Below, piece by piece: positions 11,887-21,304 of a DNA stretch of 64,000 bases. This DNA is from Opitutaceae bacterium. GTDB lineage: Bacteria > Verrucomicrobiota > Verrucomicrobiia > Opitutales > Opitutaceae. How positions within the stretch are numbered: the first letter of the stretch is position 1; every line of letters starts with the position of its first letter. The translations under genes and the position numbers were made by a program. Location: positions 1 through 64,000 of the forward strand of contig JAUYAK010000078.1 in the NCBI GenBank assembly GCA_030693515.1, written 5' to 3'. The notes under the pieces are model-generated. The model was given only the letters and a program-made list of their open reading frames with translations, ran no database searches and was not told where the DNA came from.

Positions 11887-13404
11887 TCACTCGGGCAGTT
11901 CCTTGCCGCGCGTCTCAGGCCCAAACCAAATGACGATTATGCCGATCAGGTAAATGCAGGCGAGGGTCGAACCGGTCTTCGCGAAACTGCCGTCGAACGC
12001 CTTCATCAGCGTGGCCGTCTGCAGACCGCCGATGGCGGCGAAGATGCGGCCGAAATTATAGGCAAAACCCTGGCCGGTGGCTCGCACGCTAGTCGGGAAA
12101 AGCTCGGGAAAATAGAGCGGAAAGAACCCGTAGAACGACGCCGTGACGCCACCGGCGAGAAAAGCGGCGAAAAGAAAACCGGAACCGAACGTCGAGTTGC
12201 CCTGATAAAAATAGAGCGCCGACGCGATCGAGCCCACACACAGCACGGTGTAGGTCATGCGACGGCCGTAACGCCCGGCCGCCACTGCCGCGATGATCGT
12301 CGCCACGATCGCGCCCATGGCCGTGGCCAGCTGGGTCTTTTCCTTGGCGAAGTATTTGACCGTGGCCGTGTCGGGCATCAGTTCGGCCGCCCAGCGCGGC
12401 GCCCACTGGATGGAACCCCACGTGCCAAGCAGCGCCACGCCTGCCAAGGCCGCGCCGAAGAGCATGTTCCGCACGACACGGTCCCGCGTTTCCGCGGTCA
12501 GCGAACCGGCCGCGATCGCCCGGGCCAGATACTGCTTCACGGGGTGCAGATAGCCCCACAACGCCACCGCCAGACCGGCAAAGGTGATCACTGTGGCCCA
12601 GATCCAATTGAGCTTCGCCATCGCTGGCGACCACACCCAGATGATGCACAACGCCGCCACGCACGCGATGAGGACGCCGTAGAGATCTGTGTTGCTCCAG
12701 TGCGACGTCGAACCCTTGGCCTTCTCATCCTGCCATTTCTCGGACTCCTTCACAAAAAGGCGGATGAAGAAAATGATGAACGCCGGAAACGCGCCGCTGA
12801 TCATGAGGAAGCGCCACGCGGAGTTCGCCAGCAGGCTGTTCGTCGATGCATCCGATAGTCCGATGCCTTTGAGGAAAACCTCCATGCCGCTGATCACTCC
12901 GCCCAGTCCCATGCTCAGCAGGGCCACCAAGAGGAAACCCACATTGGCCGCGGCGCCGATGAGACCGGCGATCAGGGCGCGCGACTTGCCGGGCCACACT
13001 TCGTTGACCAGCGCCACGCCCAGCGACCATTCACCGCCCATGCCCAGCGAAGCGATGAAGCGCAGCCCCGCGATATGCCACGCCTCGGTCGCAAAGCCAC
13101 AGAGACCGGTGAAAATAGCATAAGTGAAGATGCTGAGCGACATCGCACGCACGCGGCCGATTTTGTCGCCCAGCCAGCCGAAGAGCACGCCACCGGTCGC
13201 GGCCCCCACGAGAAACACCGCGATAATCGCACCGAACCACGCGGCTGCATCCGCTGCGGGCGCGGAGGGCCCCAGCAGTTCCTTAAGGGCGGGCTGCCCG
13301 ATCAGCGGGAAGAGTCCCATTTCAAATCCGTCAAACATCCACCCCAGAAAGGCGGCGATCAGGACCGAGTAGAGCTGGCGTTTGCTGGCAGGTGCAGAAG
13401 ACAT
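11887..13404 (-). CDS. MFS transporter, metabolite:H+ symporter type
   Basis: A 505-residue inner-membrane permease with about 12 hydrophobic segments. The MFS signature loop between helices 2 and 3 is visible (GWLGDKIGRVRAM), as is the second-half equivalent GRYGRRMTY. The N-terminal GWMFDGFEMGLFPL and the segment RFIASLGMGGEWSLGVALVNE are typical of the metabolite:H+ and aromatic acid/sialic acid symporter groups. A long central insert around WQDEKAKGSTSHWSNTD and an extra loop AAELMPDTATVKYFAKEK are present. The substrate is unknown. The ATG at 13404 is chosen; the upstream extension lacks family similarity. No neighbouring catabolic gene indicates a substrate. Confidence 0.82.
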   Translation of the reverse strand: MSSAPASKRQLYSVLIAAFLGWMFDGFEMGLFPLIGQPALKELLGPSAPAADAAAWFGAIIAVFLVGAATGGVLFGWLGDKIGRVRAMSLSIFTYAIFTGLCGFATEAWHIAGLRFIASLGMGGEWSLGVALVNEVWPGKSRALIAGLIGAAANVGFLLVALLSMGLGGVISGMEVFLKGIGLSDASTNSLLANSAWRFLMISGAFPAFIIFFIRLFVKESEKWQDEKAKGSTSHWSNTDLYGVLIACVAALCIIWVWSPAMAKLNWIWATVITFAGLAVALWGYLHPVKQYLARAIAAGSLTAETRDRVVRNMLFGAALAGVALLGTWGSIQWAPRWAAELMPDTATVKYFAKEKTQLATAMGAIVATIIAAVAAGRYGRRMTYTVLCVGSIASALYFYQGNSTFGSGFLFAAFLAGGVTASFYGFFPLYFPELFPTSVRATGQGFAYNFGRIFAAIGGLQTATLMKAFDGSFAKTGSTLACIYLIGIIVIWFGPETRGKELPE

Positions 13405-13518
13405 GGGGTGGTGAATCGTGCGCTGGAATTTGACGCAGGGCGTGACCAAGTCAGACGGGCACGGCGCAGGCAAGCCCGACTGGCCTTCGGCGGGGAAAAT
13501 TTTCGTCCGCGCCCGGGT

Positions 13519-16500
13519 TCAGTTGCGGCAGACGGACTCGTCGAGATTCAGCAGGAGATTGGCCACCATCGCCCACGCCGCGACCTCCGCCGGTGGCAGT
13601 GATGGATCGGGCTTGGACTCGCCATTCGCGACCACTTGGCTGGCCGCCTCGACGTTCTTCGCAAAGTGCGCGCGGTGGCGCGCCAGCGAATCGCCGATGA
13701 TTTTCATTTCTGTCGCGCTGGGCTCGCGGGCGAGGACGGCGCGAAACGCATGCACGAGGCGGTCGGTGTCGTTGCTCGGCCGCTGGAGCAGGCGTTCGGC
13801 CAATGCGCGTGCGGCCTCGAATTGCTGCACATCGTTCATCAAGGCGAGGGCTTGAAGCGGCGTGTTTGAGCGCGCGCGGCCGACGCAGAAGTTTTCACGC
13901 GAAGGGGCATCGAACGTCACCATCGACGGCGCGGGCGCAGTGCGTTTCCAAAACGTGTAGAGACTGCGCCGATAGAGCGCCGCGCCCTGATCCTGCACAT
14001 AAACCTTGGTGTTGCTGCCGCCGAAGGCGACCGGCTCCCAGATGTTGCTTGGCTGATACGGCCGCACCGGCGGTCCGCCGATCTCGGGGCGCAGCAGGCC
14101 GGCGAGCGCCAGCGCCTGATCGCGGAGCACCTCGGCGTCGAGGCGAGGTCGTGCGGCGCGGGCCAGCAGCTTGTTCTCCGGGTCGAGTTCGAGGAGAGCA
14201 GGGCTGGCGGCGGAGTCTTGCCGGTAGCTGCGCGAAGTGACGAGGAGCCGGACGAGCTGCTTCACGTCCCAGCCCGTGCGGACAAACTCGCCCGCCAGCC
14301 AGTCGAGCAACTCGGGATGCGTCGGCGGCAGCCCCTGAGAGCCGAAATCGGCCGGCGTGCGCACCAGGCCCGCGCCGAAGAGTTGCTGCCAGAACCGATT
14401 CACCGCCACCCGCGCCGTGAGCGGATTGACCGGATCGACGAGCCAGCGCGCGAGATCGAGCCGCGAGGCGCGAGCGCCGGACTTGGACAACGGCGGCAGG
14501 AAGGCGGGGGTGCCCGGCTCCACGAGGTCGCCCGGTTTGTCGTATTGGCCCCGGATCATAATGTGGGCCGGGAGTGGCTCGGCGCGCTCGCGCGAGATCA
14601 AGGTCGCCGGGAAACTGAGTTCGAGATGAATCTGCTCGGCCAGGACCACGCGCGCCGCGTGCGCCTCCGCCTCGACTGCGGCGCGCAGCGGGCCGTGGAT
14701 GAAATCGCGGTGGTAGCGCGTGAGGCGCGCCTTTTCCTCGTCATTTTGCTGCGTGCCGGAGAGGCCGATCAGGAATTTGATGTCGTGCCGCAGCGGCGCA
14801 CTCTCGGCAAAGCGGGCCGTGCCGCGCAGCGCGCTCGCCCATGCGTTGCTGGACAGCAGCGGGTCGGCGTCACCATTGGGGCTCGTCAGCGTCGCCCCTG
14901 CGCGATCCCACCACGCGGCGCCGCCGCGCTGCGCGATGCGCAAGGCGGTGTAGCTTTTTCCCGGGGCGAGACCGGCCTCCTTGGCTGAAATTTCAAGGCG
15001 GCTGTAAGCCCCCGCGGGCGGGAGCGGGCCGACGACGATGGCTTCCCCCGCAACCTCCGGGCCGAATGCGGCCGCGTCGCCCCAGACAAAGCGTTTCGTT
15101 TTTTCCTCCGTGACAAACTCCAGGCTCACCGCCTGCGGCGGGTGCGCGGCGTCGGGCTGAAAGTGCACGAACGGCTTCACCTCCGTCTTCACCGTGAGAT
15201 CGATGTCGCCGGCGGTGAAATGAAACGGGCGCGTTCCATCACCCTCGAGACGAAGCGCACGCCGGCCACCGGCCAGCGGCACACCTTCACCTTCACGCCA
15301 ACTGCCGGCCGACGGAGGCTGGCCAAAATTGCGCGTCGCCGGCAAATCCGCGTCCTCGGCCCAAATCACTTCGTAAGTGACGGCGCCCTTGCCGGGCTTC
15401 TGGTAGGGTGCGCCGGCCGCGATGACGCGATCGGCTGCGGCGGTGAGCGCGACTTCAAGGGGTGGCGCAGCGAGCGCGAGTTCGGCGATGCGACGCTGCG
15501 TCGCGGGCGAATCGGCTAGGACCGCGATGGGGCCTGGCACGCGGATGTTGCCGTCCCAGACCCGGTCGGCGAGTCCCTTGAAGAACGCGCCGAGCGAGTA
15601 GTATTCACGCTGGGTGAGCGGATCAAATTTGTGGTCGTGGCACGAGGCGCAGTTGGCGGTGAGGCCGAGCCAGACGGCCGCAGTGGTGTCGGCGCGATCG
15701 GCGGTGTTGCGCATCTCCGCCTCGGCCTCGATCGCCCCGCCCTCCGAGGTGGTCAGATGATTGCGATTGTAGCCCGACGCGACGAGTTGGTCGAGGCGTG
15801 GATCGGGCAGCAAATCGCCGGCGAGCTGCTCGATCGTGAATTGATCAAAGGGGAGATTGCGGTTGAACGCAGCCACGACCCAGTCGCGGTAGGGCCAAAT
15901 CGTGCGGATGTTGTCGAGGTGGAGGCCGTGGGTGTCGGCGTAGCGCACGGCATCGAGCCAGTGCCGGCCAAAATGTTCGCCGTATCGCGGCGAAGCAAGC
16001 AGCCGATCGACCGCGCGCTCGTAGGCCCCGGAAGCACGATCAGCGAGGTAGTTGTCGAGTTCCTGCGTCGTCGGCGGAAGCCCGGTGAGGTCGAGCGTGA
16101 CGCGGCGAAGCAGCACGGCGGGCGAGGCCTCAGGCGCGAGCGCAAGCCGCCGGGCGGAAAGCTTGTTCCCGATGAAGCGATCCACGGGATGCGCCGCCGC
16201 CCCGCCGACGGCGGCCGGGAGCGGCATGCGCGCCAGCGGTTCGTAGGCCCAGTGGTTTTGATAGATTGCGCCCTGCTCAATCCAGCGCCGGATCAGATCG
16301 CGTTGTGCGGTGGAGAGCGGCGGCTTGTGCGACTCGGGTGGCGGCATCACCTCATCCTCGTGCCGGCTCGCAATGCGCTGCCACAACTCGGACGCCGCGG
16401 GATTGCCTGGCACGATCGCGCGCACTCCGTCGCGGTCCGTGGTGGCGCCTTCAGCAGTATCGAGGCGAAGCTTGGCCTTGCGGTGCGCGGCGTCCACGCC

Positions 16501-16623
16501 GTGGCAGGCGAAGCAATTGTCGGAGAGGATAGGCCTGATGTGTTCGTTGAACGTCACCCGCTCCTGCGCGGCCAAAGCCGGCAGGAATGCAAACGGGGCA
16601 ACAAGGAGGCAAAAACGGGACAT
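13519..16623 (-). CDS. PSD1 protein with planctomycete cytochrome c-like domains (PSCyt1, PSCyt2/DUF1549, PSD1/DUF1553)
   Basis: A 1034-residue exported protein with a signal peptide at 1-20. The N-terminal cytochrome-like domain has CFACH at 37-41 and MPPPESH, which fits heme binding by Cys-x-x-Cys-His. DUF1549 follows (LDLTGLPPTTQE, RHWLDAVRYADTHG, QLAGDLLPD), including CASCHDHKFDP, a second CxxCH. A middle segment resembles a carbohydrate-binding or beta-sandwich insert. DUF1553 closes the protein (VNRFWQQLFGAGLV, FDAPSRE, TPLQALALMND). This family is abundant in Planctomycetes and Verrucomicrobia and often sits next to a DUF1501 gene, proposed for polysaccharide sulfate or glycan metabolism; its function is unproven. 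Here the neighbours are an MFS transporter and an Ig-repeat protein instead. Confidence 0.88.
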   Translation of the reverse strand: MSRFCLLVAPFAFLPALAAQERVTFNEHIRPILSDNCFACHGVDAAHRKAKLRLDTAEGATTDRDGVRAIVPGNPAASELWQRIASRHEDEVMPPPESHKPPLSTAQRDLIRRWIEQGAIYQNHWAYEPLARMPLPAAVGGAAAHPVDRFIGNKLSARRLALAPEASPAVLLRRVTLDLTGLPPTTQELDNYLADRASGAYERAVDRLLASPRYGEHFGRHWLDAVRYADTHGLHLDNIRTIWPYRDWVVAAFNRNLPFDQFTIEQLAGDLLPDPRLDQLVASGYNRNHLTTSEGGAIEAEAEMRNTADRADTTAAVWLGLTANCASCHDHKFDPLTQREYYSLGAFFKGLADRVWDGNIRVPGPIAVLADSPATQRRIAELALAAPPLEVALTAAADRVIAAGAPYQKPGKGAVTYEVIWAEDADLPATRNFGQPPSAGSWREGEGVPLAGGRRALRLEGDGTRPFHFTAGDIDLTVKTEVKPFVHFQPDAAHPPQAVSLEFVTEEKTKRFVWGDAAAFGPEVAGEAIVVGPLPPAGAYSRLEISAKEAGLAPGKSYTALRIAQRGGAAWWDRAGATLTSPNGDADPLLSSNAWASALRGTARFAESAPLRHDIKFLIGLSGTQQNDEEKARLTRYHRDFIHGPLRAAVEAEAHAARVVLAEQIHLELSFPATLISRERAEPLPAHIMIRGQYDKPGDLVEPGTPAFLPPLSKSGARASRLDLARWLVDPVNPLTARVAVNRFWQQLFGAGLVRTPADFGSQGLPPTHPELLDWLAGEFVRTGWDVKQLVRLLVTSRSYRQDSAASPALLELDPENKLLARAARPRLDAEVLRDQALALAGLLRPEIGGPPVRPYQPSNIWEPVAFGGSNTKVYVQDQGAALYRRSLYTFWKRTAPAPSMVTFDAPSRENFCVGRARSNTPLQALALMNDVQQFEAARALAERLLQRPSNDTDRLVHAFRAVLAREPSATEMKIIGDSLARHRAHFAKNVEAASQVVANGESKPDPSLPPAEVAAWAMVANLLLNLDESVCRN

Positions 16624-16695
16624 GGGGCGCGCGCACAAACGCGACCCATTTCACTGCGTGAAGGCGTGGCCGAGGTCAACCGCGCCGAATGAGGC

Positions 16696-19356
16696 TCAGG
16701 GCAAGTCGTAAACCTCGATGAGGGCGACACCCGAGCTCAGCGCGACACCGGAGATGACGGCGGTGTAGGCTCCGGGCGCGAGGGTGGCGATTAGCGCGGC
16801 ATCGCGACTCTCCGGATCGGCAAAACCGAAGGCACCCACTTGAGCGAACGTAGCGGCCATCGTCGCGCTGCCGCCCCAGTTGTCGTTCTCTGCCACGAGC
16901 CGGCTGCCTTGGAACAATTGCACCCTCGGATCGGCGAGCACATCGCTGACACCGAATGCCGCGAGGGTCGGGCCTGCCGCGCGGATCATCACACGTTTGG
17001 CGGTGGTGCCGCTGATCACGAAGCCGAGGTTTGGCGTCTCGGGGCCGGCATCGACCCGGGCCCGGACGGAGAGATTGATGAAGGTGCCGCTGTTGGCCAC
17101 GGCGGCATCGTAAACCTCAACGAGCGCCACGCCATAGGCGGCCGCCTTACCTCCGACCTGCACGGTGTAGGCTCCGGCGGGTAGCGTGGACATGAGCGCG
17201 GAATCGGCGCTGAGCGCCGGCAGGGCAAACGCACCGAGCCGGGCCGAGGTCAGCTCGATTTGACCCGCATTGGCGTTGGAGCTCCAGTCGTCGTTGGCCG
17301 CTGTCATTGCGGATCCCGTATGGAGTGAAAGTGTCGGGTCGACGAGAGCGCTAGCCACACCGAAGAGGCTGAGCGTAGGACCGATGCCGCGAACGAGCAC
17401 AGGTTTTCCGGAAGTGCCACCACCCACCACAAAGCCGACGATGAGCACATCGGCACCGGCACCAGCGGTGGAACGGACCGAGAGATTGACGATTTTAGAA
17501 TCAACAATGCTAGGCTGCGTGGGGGCCGTCGGACCGCCGCTGCCGTCCCCTCCGCCAGCCGATCCACCGACTCCAGACGATGCAGTGACGGTGAGTGTGG
17601 CGCCCGCTGACAGGGCATAGCCAATGCTGTTGGACGCTTCGACAGAGTAAACTCCATCGTCAGCCGAGGTTACACCCTTCAGCAAAAGCACCGAGCCCGT
17701 GGCACCGGGGAGGACCACGCCATTGCGTTTCCACTGAAACGTCGGCGTTGGTGCACCAGAAGCCTCGACCGTAAGGCTCACATTGGACTTGGCCGCCGCC
17801 GTCTGGCTGACGGGTTGGGCCGTGATGACGGGCGGTGCCGCCAACTGAAGCGGTGCCTCAAAACTCGTCACACTGCCGAGCGGATTGGTTGCGAGCACAC
17901 TATAGGTTCCGGTGTCCGCGGCGTTGACCGCGTTGATCTGAAGGACGGAGGCGGTCGCGCCGGGAATCGCGACGCCGTTCTTGCGCCACTGATAACTCGG
18001 CCCCGGAATCGCCGCTACGCTAACAGTGAACGAGGCGCGCGCGCCGATGGAGACCGCCTGAGCGGCAGGATGGCGCACAACCGCGGGCGCGGCATGCACG
18101 ACCAGCGTCGAATTGCCACTGACGACGGTCCCGTAAGAATTGGAGACGATCACCGAATAGACCGCCGCGTCTGCCGCGGTGGGAGTTGGCAGGGAAAGAA
18201 TATGTCCCGTCGCACCCGTGATGCTCACGCTGTTTTTACGCCACTGGATAGACGGCGCCGGGCTGCCGCTTGCGACGACCGTAATCGAGGCCGATGTGCC
18301 CGCGACGACTGTCTGAAGCGAGAGAGGCTGAACCGCGATCGACGGTGCCGAATTTGCGGTGCCGGGGCCGGAAGGATTGGAGGGAGGAAGCGGCGGTGGC
18401 GGGGTGGGTGGGTTGCCTGAGGGATTGGGATCTAACGGCGGTGGAGGCACGACGACCGTAAGCACACAAGCGGTGCTGGTCACGGCTCCAGCCACATTCG
18501 TAGCTACGACTGTGTAACTGCCCGCGTCGCCTGAACCCAACCCCAGAAGTGTCAAAGTCGCATTCGTCGCCCCGGCAATCGCGATGCCGTTCTTTTGCCA
18601 TTGGTAGCTCGGCGCAGGCGTGCCGGAAGCGCCGACTGAGAACACCACCGTGCCACCCGCCGCCACTGACTCGGCGGCCGCAAGATTCACGGTGAACACA
18701 GGAGCCACGTTCGCCGGAGGCGGCGTGCTCGGCGTCGGATCGTTGACTGTCAGCACGGCTGAGCTGCTCGTGACGGAGCCCGCGACATTCGAAACAATCA
18801 CGGTGTAGCTCGCACTGTCGTTGGGCGTGAGCGAGGTCAGAACGAGAGTCGATGCGGTCGCACCAGTGAGGTTGGAGCCGTTCTTTTTCCACTGATAAGT
18901 CGGCGTTGGCACTCCGCTCGCCGCGACACCAAAGCTAACCGAGCCGCCGGTCAGCGCCGTCTGAGGCGAACTCGGCTGGGTTTGGATCGTGGGTGCCGTA
19001 TGGGCGGGGGCCGCGATTACGGTCAGCACTTCATCGCCGCTGGTGACCGAACCGACACTATTCGTCGCGAGCACCGAATACGCGCCCGCATCGTTGAGCG
19101 TAACGGACGCGATGAGGTAAGTCGCATTGGTGGCACCCGCGATGGGCACACCATCTTTGCGCCACTGTAGCGTGGGTGTCGGCCAACCATCGGCGGTCAC
19201 AATGAAGGTCACGCGTTGCCCGATTGTCGCAGTGGTGCCCTGCGCGTGCGCGACGCCGACCGCCAGGGCACACAAAACCCCTGAGAAAATGAAGCGCAGC
19301 CAAGGGCCGACCAACTCGAAAAATGCACGGTGAAATGTCACGACAAGAAAAATCAT
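16696..19356 (-). CDS. Exported Ig-like repeat protein with C-terminal NLSVR repeats
   Basis: This 886-residue secreted protein begins with a long signal peptide (cleavage near AHAQ, residue 38). Six consecutive I-set-like Ig domains of about 85 residues follow, each with the pattern YQW(R/K)KNG, GAT and D-x-x-x-Y-x-V-x-(A/V)-(T/S)-N. They lack the usual Ig cysteines. A Pro/Gly-rich spacer (PPPPLDPNP region) separates repeats 3 and 4. The C-terminus carries two copies of a roughly 125-residue module beginning (V/I)NLSVR, with VRGIGPTL or IRAAGPTL, NDxW and a closing VEVYD, common in exported proteins of Opitutaceae. A role in adhesion or surface structure is inferred. The gene stands 72 bp upstream of the PSD1 gene. 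The ATG at 19356 gives a proper signal peptide. Confidence 0.82.
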   Translation of the reverse strand: MIFLVVTFHRAFFELVGPWLRFIFSGVLCALAVGVAHAQGTTATIGQRVTFIVTADGWPTPTLQWRKDGVPIAGATNATYLIASVTLNDAGAYSVLATNSVGSVTSGDEVLTVIAAPAHTAPTIQTQPSSPQTALTGGSVSFGVAASGVPTPTYQWKKNGSNLTGATASTLVLTSLTPNDSASYTVIVSNVAGSVTSSSAVLTVNDPTPSTPPPANVAPVFTVNLAAAESVAAGGTVVFSVGASGTPAPSYQWQKNGIAIAGATNATLTLLGLGSGDAGSYTVVATNVAGAVTSTACVLTVVVPPPPLDPNPSGNPPTPPPPLPPSNPSGPGTANSAPSIAVQPLSLQTVVAGTSASITVVASGSPAPSIQWRKNSVSITGATGHILSLPTPTAADAAVYSVIVSNSYGTVVSGNSTLVVHAAPAVVRHPAAQAVSIGARASFTVSVAAIPGPSYQWRKNGVAIPGATASVLQINAVNAADTGTYSVLATNPLGSVTSFEAPLQLAAPPVITAQPVSQTAAAKSNVSLTVEASGAPTPTFQWKRNGVVLPGATGSVLLLKGVTSADDGVYSVEASNSIGYALSAGATLTVTASSGVGGSAGGGDGSGGPTAPTQPSIVDSKIVNLSVRSTAGAGADVLIVGFVVGGGTSGKPVLVRGIGPTLSLFGVASALVDPTLSLHTGSAMTAANDDWSSNANAGQIELTSARLGAFALPALSADSALMSTLPAGAYTVQVGGKAAAYGVALVEVYDAAVANSGTFINLSVRARVDAGPETPNLGFVISGTTAKRVMIRAAGPTLAAFGVSDVLADPRVQLFQGSRLVAENDNWGGSATMAATFAQVGAFGFADPESRDAALIATLAPGAYTAVISGVALSSGVALIEVYDLP

Positions 19357-19648
19357 TGGCACCCCATCGCGCCGCTCGCACAAGCGGGAAACCCAGAAGG
19401 CTACGCAAGGCGTCCATCGGCAATCACCGCATATCCTTAAACAATTGAATTTCAAGTGTTAGTAATTTTTCAGTTTCACTAGCTTTTATGACGTGCCGAG
19501 AATTTACACGGTATTTGCAAGCGTGGGCATAGCGTCATCGGAGTTCGTCCTCAATCGGTCTTGGTGGCTTGGAGCTAGCCTAATCAGCTAATCGAGCTTG
19601 ACCAAAATTCTGCGCCAGCCCCGATATTCATTTCCATCCCCCCACCCC
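19357..19648. promoter_or_regulatory. Divergent intergenic region, AT-rich core
   Basis: These 292 bp separate the Ig-repeat gene (minus) from the CTERM-like gene (plus). The stretch 19440-19520 is clearly richer in A/T than its surroundings (TTAGTAATTTTTCAG, TTTACACGGTATTTGC), as expected for promoters. I could not assign a confident -35/-10 pair or an operator. Confidence 0.4.
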
Positions 19649-20422
19649 ATGAAAACAGTTCGCGCGTGCGCCTTCGGGCTCTCACTCGGCTGGGCTATGC
19701 TCCCGGCCTCGGCTACTACCCTGACGACGATCGGCGTCGCCTACACCCAAGATTTCAACTCCCTCGCAACCACCGGCTCGAGCAGTGTGCTGCCGACAGG
19801 GTGGGCTTTCAACGAGACCGGCACGTCCGCCAACACGACCTACGGCACGGGCACCGGCAGCAGCACAACCGGCGATACCTACAGCTTCGGTAATAGCGCC
19901 GATCGGGCATTCGGAACGCTGTTGAGCGGAACTCTCGTTCCCACAATTGGCGCCAGCTTCATCAACAATACGGGGGCCACAATCTCCAGCATCACGATCT
20001 CCTACACGGGTGAACAGTGGCGCCTCGGTGCCACCGGCCGTGAGGATCGGCTTGAATTTTCCTACAGCACCAACGCCACCTCTCTGACGAGCGGCTCCTG
20101 GATCGATGATGCGTCGCTCAACTTCATCGCACCCGTCACGGCGGGCACAGTCGGTCTGCTTGATGGCAACCTCTCCGCCAACCGCACCGCCATCTCAGGC
20201 ACCATCACCGGCCTCAGCATTTCTAACGGCAGCGAGTTCTGGCTGCGGTGGAGCGACTTCAATGCCACAGGATCCGACGACGGGCTCGGTATCGACGATT
20301 TTTCGCTCACCCCCTACGCCACCGCAGTCCGGCACAACGCACCGGATGGACTGTCGGCTCTTGTTCCGTTCGCACTGGTGCTCGCGCTGCTCGCTACGCG
20401 GCGACGTGTGTGCGCAGGCTGA
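19649..20422 (+). CDS. Exported protein with a VPDSG/PEP-CTERM-like sorting tail
   Basis: A 257-residue Ser/Thr/Gly-rich protein with a signal peptide (about 1-22, ending PASA). The mature part has the pattern YTQDFNSL, GWAFNETG, YSFGNSADRAFG and WSDFNATGSDDGLGIDDFSL, which is shared by many bacterial PEP-CTERM exoproteins with a nuclease- or concanavalin-like beta fold. The C-terminus reads APDGLSALVPFALVLALLATRRR: a short Pro-Asp-Gly motif, a hydrophobic helix and an Arg cluster. This fits a variant of the VPDSG-CTERM signal processed by an exosortase, which is not in this window. The function is unknown. It is followed by kduI after 48 bp. The ATG at 19649 is preferred because it starts the signal peptide. 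Confidence 0.75.
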   Translation: MKTVRACAFGLSLGWAMLPASATTLTTIGVAYTQDFNSLATTGSSSVLPTGWAFNETGTSANTTYGTGTGSSTTGDTYSFGNSADRAFGTLLSGTLVPTIGASFINNTGATISSITISYTGEQWRLGATGREDRLEFSYSTNATSLTSGSWIDDASLNFIAPVTAGTVGLLDGNLSANRTAISGTITGLSISNGSEFWLRWSDFNATGSDDGLGIDDFSLTPYATAVRHNAPDGLSALVPFALVLALLATRRRVCAG

Positions 20423-20470
20423 TCGAGCGCCTCTTCGTCTCGGCGCGCGCCGCGCGCTCCGTGCTCACGC

Positions 20471-21295
20471 ATGCAATTCCACCACCTGCCGACTCCCGAA
20501 GCGACCAATACACTCAGCACCGAGGAACTGCGCGCGCGCTTTCTGCTTACCGGGCTGTTTCAACCTGGCGCTGTCACCACCCGTTGCACCGACCTTGATC
20601 GCATGATTGCTGGCGGAGCAGTGCCGGCCGAGACCGCGCTGGAGCTGCCCGCTTCACGCGAGATGGGCACGGAATTTTTTCTCGAGCGGCGCGAAATTGG
20701 GATTCTCAACGTCGGCGGCAAAGGCTTCGTGCGCGCAGGCGGCATTCTGCACGAAATGGATCATCTCGACTGCCTCTACGTGGGACGCGGCGAGCGTGAC
20801 GTCCAATTTTCCCAAGGGGCCGAGGGTCGAGCGCAGTTCTACTTTGTCAGCGCGCCGGCGCACGCCTCCTGCCCGACCACCCACATCCGTGCCGCCACGC
20901 TCCACACCGATCCGGTGGGTTCAGCGAACGCCGCCAACCGCCGCCGCATCCACAAACTCATCCATCCCGGCGGCGTGCAAAGCTGCCAGCTCGTGATGGG
21001 CTTCACGGAATTCGAACCCGGCAGCGTCTGGAACACCATGCCGCCGCACACACATAGCCGTCGTTCGGAGATTTACCTCTACTTCGACGCCGGCGACGCC
21101 GCGATTGTGCATCTGCTCGGGCAGCCCCAGGCGACGCGCCACGTGATCGTGCGCGATCGCGAGGCGGTGCTTTCGCCCTCCTGGTCAGTGCACTGCGGCG
21201 CGGGCACCGGTGCCTACCGCTTTGCGTGGGCAATGGCCGGAGAAAACCAAGTCTTCGCGGACATGGATCCCGTGCCGCTGGCCGATCTCAAGTAG
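20471..21295 (+). CDS. kduI: 5-dehydro-4-deoxy-D-glucuronate isomerase
   Basis: KduI converts 5-keto-4-deoxyuronate to 2,5-diketo-3-deoxygluconate in the breakdown of unsaturated uronates from pectin, alginate-like or glycosaminoglycan chains. The 274-residue length is typical. Family blocks include GGAVPAE, EFFLERREIGILNVGG, TMPPHTHSRRSEIYLYF (metal-binding His-x-His and Glu) and PSWSVHCGAGTGAYRFAWAM with another His. The usual partner kduD is not adjacent; the SDR gene at 5276 is far away and not clearly KduD. The gene is convergent with the DUF1501 gene, 9 bp away. Confidence 0.92.
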   Translation: MQFHHLPTPEATNTLSTEELRARFLLTGLFQPGAVTTRCTDLDRMIAGGAVPAETALELPASREMGTEFFLERREIGILNVGGKGFVRAGGILHEMDHLDCLYVGRGERDVQFSQGAEGRAQFYFVSAPAHASCPTTHIRAATLHTDPVGSANAANRRRIHKLIHPGGVQSCQLVMGFTEFEPGSVWNTMPPHTHSRRSEIYLYFDAGDAAIVHLLGQPQATRHVIVRDREAVLSPSWSVHCGAGTGAYRFAWAMAGENQVFADMDPVPLADLK

Positions 21296-21304
21296 TCGTC
21301 TCGC

